Shown here one piece after another: positions 60,910-64,000 of a stretch of DNA of 64,000 bases. Where the stretch lies: contig NZ_JAPEPX010000001.1 in the NCBI RefSeq assembly GCF_026339935.1, forward strand, positions 2,757,001-2,821,000. Direction: 5' to 3'. Position 1 is the stretch's first letter, and every line of letters starts with the position of its first letter. Made by a program: the position numbers and the translations under genes. The stretch is from Streptomyces sp. NBC_01551 (GTDB taxonomy: Bacteria; Actinomycetota; Actinomycetes; Streptomycetales; Streptomycetaceae). The notes below the pieces were generated by a model. It was not told the origin of the DNA. It was given only the letters and a program-made list of their open reading frames with translations, and searched no databases.

Positions 60910-62541
60910 GTGGCCTCAGCCGACTTCAACCAGTCTCCCGCATCGCTGTATCCCGAACTCGACGCGACCGCCCTCACCGCCTACGCCACCGCCCTCGAAA
61001 CCGGCGAGCCCGGTGGGCTCTCCCCCGCGCGGGCCGCCGAGATCGACGCGTTCCGCTCCGTCGCCGTGTTCAGCCGCGGCAAGGTCACCGGCGCCGACGG
61101 GGACCTGCTCGACGCCGCGCTGTGGCGGCACACCGGTCCCGAGCCGCGGCCCGTGATCGTGATGCCCTCGCCGTGGACGGACCTGGGCTGGATCACGTAC
61201 GCCGTCCAGGCCACGCTCTTCGCGGCGCGCGGCTACGACGTCCTCGCCTACACCGCGCGCGGGTTCGGCGCCTCGCAGGGCGAGGTCGAGGTGGCCGGCC
61301 CGCTCGACGTCGCCGACGGCAGCCGCGCCCTGGACCACCTCGTCGAGCGCACCGCGGGCCCGGTCACCGGGGTCGGCTTCCTCGGGGACTCGTACGGCTC
61401 CGGCATCAGCCAGCTCGTCGCCGCGCACGACACCCGCGTCGACGCGGTGGTGGCGCTCAGCACCTGGGGCGACCTCGGGGAGGTGTTCTACGAGAACTCC
61501 ACCCGCCACACCGCCGCCGTGCAGGCGCTGCTCGGCGCGGCCGCGCGAGCGCGGCTGAGCCCGCAGACGGAGAGCGTGTTCGAGAACGTCCTCGCCAACC
61601 GGGACATCGCCGGCACCCTGCGCTGGGCGGAGCAGCGCTCGCCGCTGCACCACGTCAAGGAGCTCAACCGGCGCCAGGTGCCGGTGTTCTTCTCGCACGC
61701 CTGGCACGAGACGCTCTTCCCCGGCAACCAGACCCTGAAGACGTTCAACGAGCTCACCGGCCCCAAGCGGCTCGCCCTCTCCGTCGGCGACCACGCCGGC
61801 CCCGAGATGTCCGGCATGCTCGGCCTGCCCAACCGGATCTGGACCGACGCCCACCGCTGGTTCGACCACCACCTCCGGGGCATCGACACCGGCATCGCGG
61901 ACGAGGGCCAGGTGCTCAGCGAGATCATGTGGAGCCGGGCCCTGGAGCCGCGCCCCGGCTGGCACTCGCTCACCGAGGGGATCCGTCGGCTGTACCTCGG
62001 CGACGACGGGGAGCTCACCGGCAAGCCCGAGGCGGGCTGGAGCGCGCGCGTGCTGTGCGGGGTCGACACCCCTGCGACCGTCGCCGACGCGATCGTGCGG
62101 TCCGGGTACGCGGAGATGGCCGGGCGCCCGAAGAGCTACCCGGCCCGCGACATCGACCGCACGGTCACGGCGGTGTGGGCCACGCCGCCGGTGGAGGAGA
62201 TCACCCGGCTGCGCGGCGTACCCCGGCTGCGGGTCACGTACCGGGCCGCGAACCCGGGATCCAGCTTCGTCGCGTACCTCTTCGACCAGGCGCCCGACGG
62301 TTCGGCGCGCATCGTCACGCACGCCCCGTACACGGACCTCGGCCCCGAGGCCGACCGCCTGATCAGCGCGGACTTCGAGCTCCAGGCGACCGCGTACGAC
62401 ATCCCGCGCGGGCACCGGCTGCTGCTGGTGTTCGACGCGCTCGACCCGTTCTACGGCGACGCCAACCTGCCGCGCGCGACCCTGTCGTTCACCTCCCCGG
62501 AGGCGACGCCGAGCTGCCTGGACCTGCCGCTGGGCGGCTGA
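60910..62541 (+). CDS. CocE/NonD-type alpha/beta hydrolase (X-Pro dipeptidyl-peptidase-like)
   Basis: A 543-residue serine hydrolase. N-terminal catalytic domain: PVIVMPSPWTDLG, AARGYDVLAYTARGFGASQGEVEVAG, nucleophile GFLGDSYGSGISQL (Ser near 160), and VFFSHAWHETLFPGNQ with later VGDHAGPEMSG (His). The C-terminal jelly-roll (LRVTYRAANPGSSFVAYLFDQAPDG to DALDPFYGDANLPRATLSF) is the CocE / X-Pro C domain. No signal peptide is evident, so it is probably cytosolic. GTG 60910 follows GAGGA. It is divergent from the carboxylase operon. Confidence 0.87.
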   Translation: MASADFNQSPASLYPELDATALTAYATALETGEPGGLSPARAAEIDAFRSVAVFSRGKVTGADGDLLDAALWRHTGPEPRPVIVMPSPWTDLGWITYAVQATLFAARGYDVLAYTARGFGASQGEVEVAGPLDVADGSRALDHLVERTAGPVTGVGFLGDSYGSGISQLVAAHDTRVDAVVALSTWGDLGEVFYENSTRHTAAVQALLGAAARARLSPQTESVFENVLANRDIAGTLRWAEQRSPLHHVKELNRRQVPVFFSHAWHETLFPGNQTLKTFNELTGPKRLALSVGDHAGPEMSGMLGLPNRIWTDAHRWFDHHLRGIDTGIADEGQVLSEIMWSRALEPRPGWHSLTEGIRRLYLGDDGELTGKPEAGWSARVLCGVDTPATVADAIVRSGYAEMAGRPKSYPARDIDRTVTAVWATPPVEEITRLRGVPRLRVTYRAANPGSSFVAYLFDQAPDGSARIVTHAPYTDLGPEADRLISADFELQATAYDIPRGHRLLLVFDALDPFYGDANLPRATLSFTSPEATPSCLDLPLGG

Positions 62542-62555
62542 GCGGCCCGTACGGG

Positions 62556-62984
62556 TCACCCCTGCCCGGCCGGACCCCCGTGGCCGGCCGGGCGGATGGG
62601 TGGGCGGGTGGGCGGGCCGTCGGCCTGACAGACCGGGCCCGGGGGTGCGGTGGCCGTGGCGTGGAGGAGGTCGCGGACCAGGTCGAAGTCGATCCGGTCC
62701 ACGCGGCGGAAACGGAGGCAGGCCTTGCCCATGTCGTGGGCGGCGAGGCGCTGCGTGAAGGCGTCGCGGACGTCGGTGCGCATGAGGTAGAAGGAGACGT
62801 ACTGCTTCTGGTTCGCCCAGGCGATCTCCCCGGCCTCCGCGCCGGTGCGGACGTACGCGGGCATCCCGTACGCCATGCGCTCCTCGAAGCCCGTCAGCTC
62901 GGCCAGGCACAGTTCGCGCAGCCGGGTCAGGGCCGTGCGGCGGGCCTCCGGGGCGGCGGCGATGTACTCCTCGACGGGTCCCAT
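62556..62984 (-). CDS. DUF1801-type protein (iron-chaperone-like fold)
   Basis: 142 residues: VEEYIAAAPEARRTALTRLRELCLAELTGFEERMAYGMPAYVRTG, then WANQKQYVSFYLMRTDVRDAFTQRL and GKACLRFRRVDRIDFDLVRDLL, the YdhG/Fra-like pattern of DUF1801 proteins. The C-terminal 25 residues are Pro/Gly-rich. ATG 62984 overlaps the EamA transporter stop by one base (TGATG), so the two are translationally coupled. Confidence 0.82.
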   Translation of the reverse strand: MGPVEEYIAAAPEARRTALTRLRELCLAELTGFEERMAYGMPAYVRTGAEAGEIAWANQKQYVSFYLMRTDVRDAFTQRLAAHDMGKACLRFRRVDRIDFDLVRDLLHATATAPPGPVCQADGPPTRPPIRPAGHGGPAGQG

Positions 62985-63934
62985 CAGCCCACCGCCGCCG
63001 ACCGCTCGCGGGTCCGGGTCGCGGTACGGGTCCGGGTCTGGGAGCGGACCGCGCCCATGCTGGCCGCGATCACCAGCGCGATCGCCAGCGCGTCCAGCGC
63101 CGACATGGCCTGGTGGAGGACCAGGAAGCCCGCCGAGGCGGCGATCGCCGGTTCCAGGCTCATCAGGACCGCGAAGGTCGGGGCCGGGAGGCGGCGCAGG
63201 GCGAGCAGTTCCAGGGTGTACGGGAGGACTGACGACAGCACCGCCACGCCGGCGCCGAGGGCCAGGGTGCCGGGGGCCAGCAGTTCGGAGCCGGCTTCGA
63301 CCGCGCCCAGCGGGAGGGACAGGACCGCCGCGACCGCCATGGCCAGGGCGAGGCCGTCCGCCTGGGGGAAGCGGCGGCCGGTACGGGCGCTGAAGACGAT
63401 GTACGCCGCCCACATGACGCCCGCGCCGAGGGCGAAGGCGGCGCCGAGGGGGTCGAGGCCGCCGAAGCCGCCGCCGTGCGTGGACAGCAGGACGACGCCG
63501 GCCAGGGCCAGGCCGGCCCAGAGCAGGTTCACCAGGCGGCGGGAGACGACGACGGAGAGGGCCAGCGGGCCGAGGACCTCCAGGGTGACGGCCGGGCCGA
63601 GCGGGATGCGGTCGATGGCCTGGTAGAAGAGGCCGTTCATGCCGGCCATGGTCACGCCGAACCAGACGACGGTGGTCCAGTCCGAGCGGGAGTACCCGCG
63701 CAGCCGGGGGCGGCAGAGCAGGAGCAGAACGACCGCGGCGGCGGCCAGCCGCAGCGTGACGACGCCCGCCGCGCCGACCCTCGGCATGACCATGACCGCG
63801 AGGGCGGCACCGAACTGCACCGAGATCCCGGCGGAGATCACGAGCGCGACCGGGCCCAGGGGGGAGGGGCGGGCGGCTGCGGCGGCCGGGGTCCCGGCCG
63901 GGGCATTCGTGAGGGATGAGGAGGGTGCGGGCAT
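62984..63934 (-). CDS. EamA/RhtA-type drug-metabolite transporter
   Basis: 316 residues with ten predicted transmembrane helices in two EamA halves: VALVISAGISVQFGAALAVMVM, AGVVTLRLAAAAVVLLLLCRPRL, WFGVTMAGMNGLFYQAI, PAVTLEVLGPLALSVVVSRR, and in the second half FALGAGVMWAAYIVFSARTG and LEPAIAASAGFLVLHQAMSALDALAIALVIAASMG. Resembles threonine/homoserine exporters (RhtA); cargo unknown. The cytoplasmic tail ends in an Arg/Thr-rich RTRTATRTRERS. ATG 63934; upstream to 64000 is non-coding. Confidence 0.88.
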   Translation of the reverse strand: MPAPSSSLTNAPAGTPAAAAARPSPLGPVALVISAGISVQFGAALAVMVMPRVGAAGVVTLRLAAAAVVLLLLCRPRLRGYSRSDWTTVVWFGVTMAGMNGLFYQAIDRIPLGPAVTLEVLGPLALSVVVSRRLVNLLWAGLALAGVVLLSTHGGGFGGLDPLGAAFALGAGVMWAAYIVFSARTGRRFPQADGLALAMAVAAVLSLPLGAVEAGSELLAPGTLALGAGVAVLSSVLPYTLELLALRRLPAPTFAVLMSLEPAIAASAGFLVLHQAMSALDALAIALVIAASMGAVRSQTRTRTATRTRERSAAVG

Positions 63935-64000
63935 TTATCCAGACTAAGGGGTGCGTAAGGGTCGGGGCGGGGCGGTGCCTGTTGCCCTTACAGGGCCTCG

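Overview
This window is a piece of a Streptomyces-type actinomycete chromosome. GC and third-position GC are very high throughout. GTG starts, GTGA/ATGA stop-start overlaps and long GC-rich hairpins between convergent genes are common. Typical Streptomyces families are present: an AfsR/SARP-type regulator, a HATPase anti-sigma-like protein, an Rpf-type lytic transglycosylase, a DtxR regulator divergent from a UPF0309 SIS protein, and an NsdA-like regulator. No rRNA, tRNA, CRISPR array, complete insertion sequence or prophage was seen.

Region 1 (about 1-17,900) is a catabolic island for a carboxylic acid of unknown identity. It holds an NDP-forming acyl-CoA synthetase, a PaaG-like isomerase, a flavin reductase, an SDR / acyl-CoA dehydrogenase / zinc alcohol dehydrogenase operon, a cyclase-family hydrolase, an amidohydrolase with two acyl-CoA dehydrogenases, and an AMP-forming CoA ligase. 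Five transcription units carry one or two copies of the same 15-17 bp inverted repeat (CTGACGGACCGTCAG-like) directly upstream, which points to one regulon under one TetR-type repressor not identified here. Unrelated genes are interleaved: a VOC protein, a membrane protein, a lipoprotein and an anti-sigma-like ATPase. A 167-bp nested inverted-repeat element sits at 4812-4978.

Region 2 (17,900-30,400) is mostly housekeeping and signalling: a calcium-binding EF-hand protein, a sigma factor translationally coupled to a zinc-finger anti-sigma/MDMPI fusion, formyltetrahydrofolate deformylase, a substrate-binding lipoprotein, a repeat-rich membrane protein, an XRE/TPR regulator divergent from a small primase/polymerase-like protein, and an ABC exporter pair. 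A long inverted repeat with 34-bp perfect G-tract arms lies at 25,145-25,284.

Region 3 (30,600-40,400) is more accessory. An unknown protein plus a GT4 glycosyltransferase with a disordered, WQAGF-repeat tail form a two-gene islet. Next come two secreted wall hydrolases (Rpf and CHAP) that share C-terminal repeats and an almost identical 350-bp DNA tract, then an unannotated 54-residue exported peptide, a TrmB/LuxR-like regulator, an AhpD-like protein and an NADP-dependent oxidoreductase.

Region 4 (40,500-51,600) contains an AfsR-like regulator, a DoxX protein, an alpha/beta hydrolase, a DtxR/IdeR-type regulator divergent from a SIS sugar-isomerase-like gene with a DasR-like site, a PAS-PAS-GAF protein, a candidate small structured RNA carrying a 12-codon ORF, pyridoxamine phosphate oxidase and citrate synthase.

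Region 5 (51,600-64,000) is a seven-gene minus-strand operon resembling liu/atu (leucine / acyclic terpene) degradation: a DinB-like protein, an AtuA-like protein, both subunits of a biotin-dependent acyl-CoA carboxylase, an acyl-CoA dehydrogenase, a methylglutaconyl-CoA hydratase-like enzyme and a TetR regulator. It is followed by a CocE-type hydrolase, a DUF1801-type protein and an EamA exporter. All calls come from reading the sequence; no database search was run.
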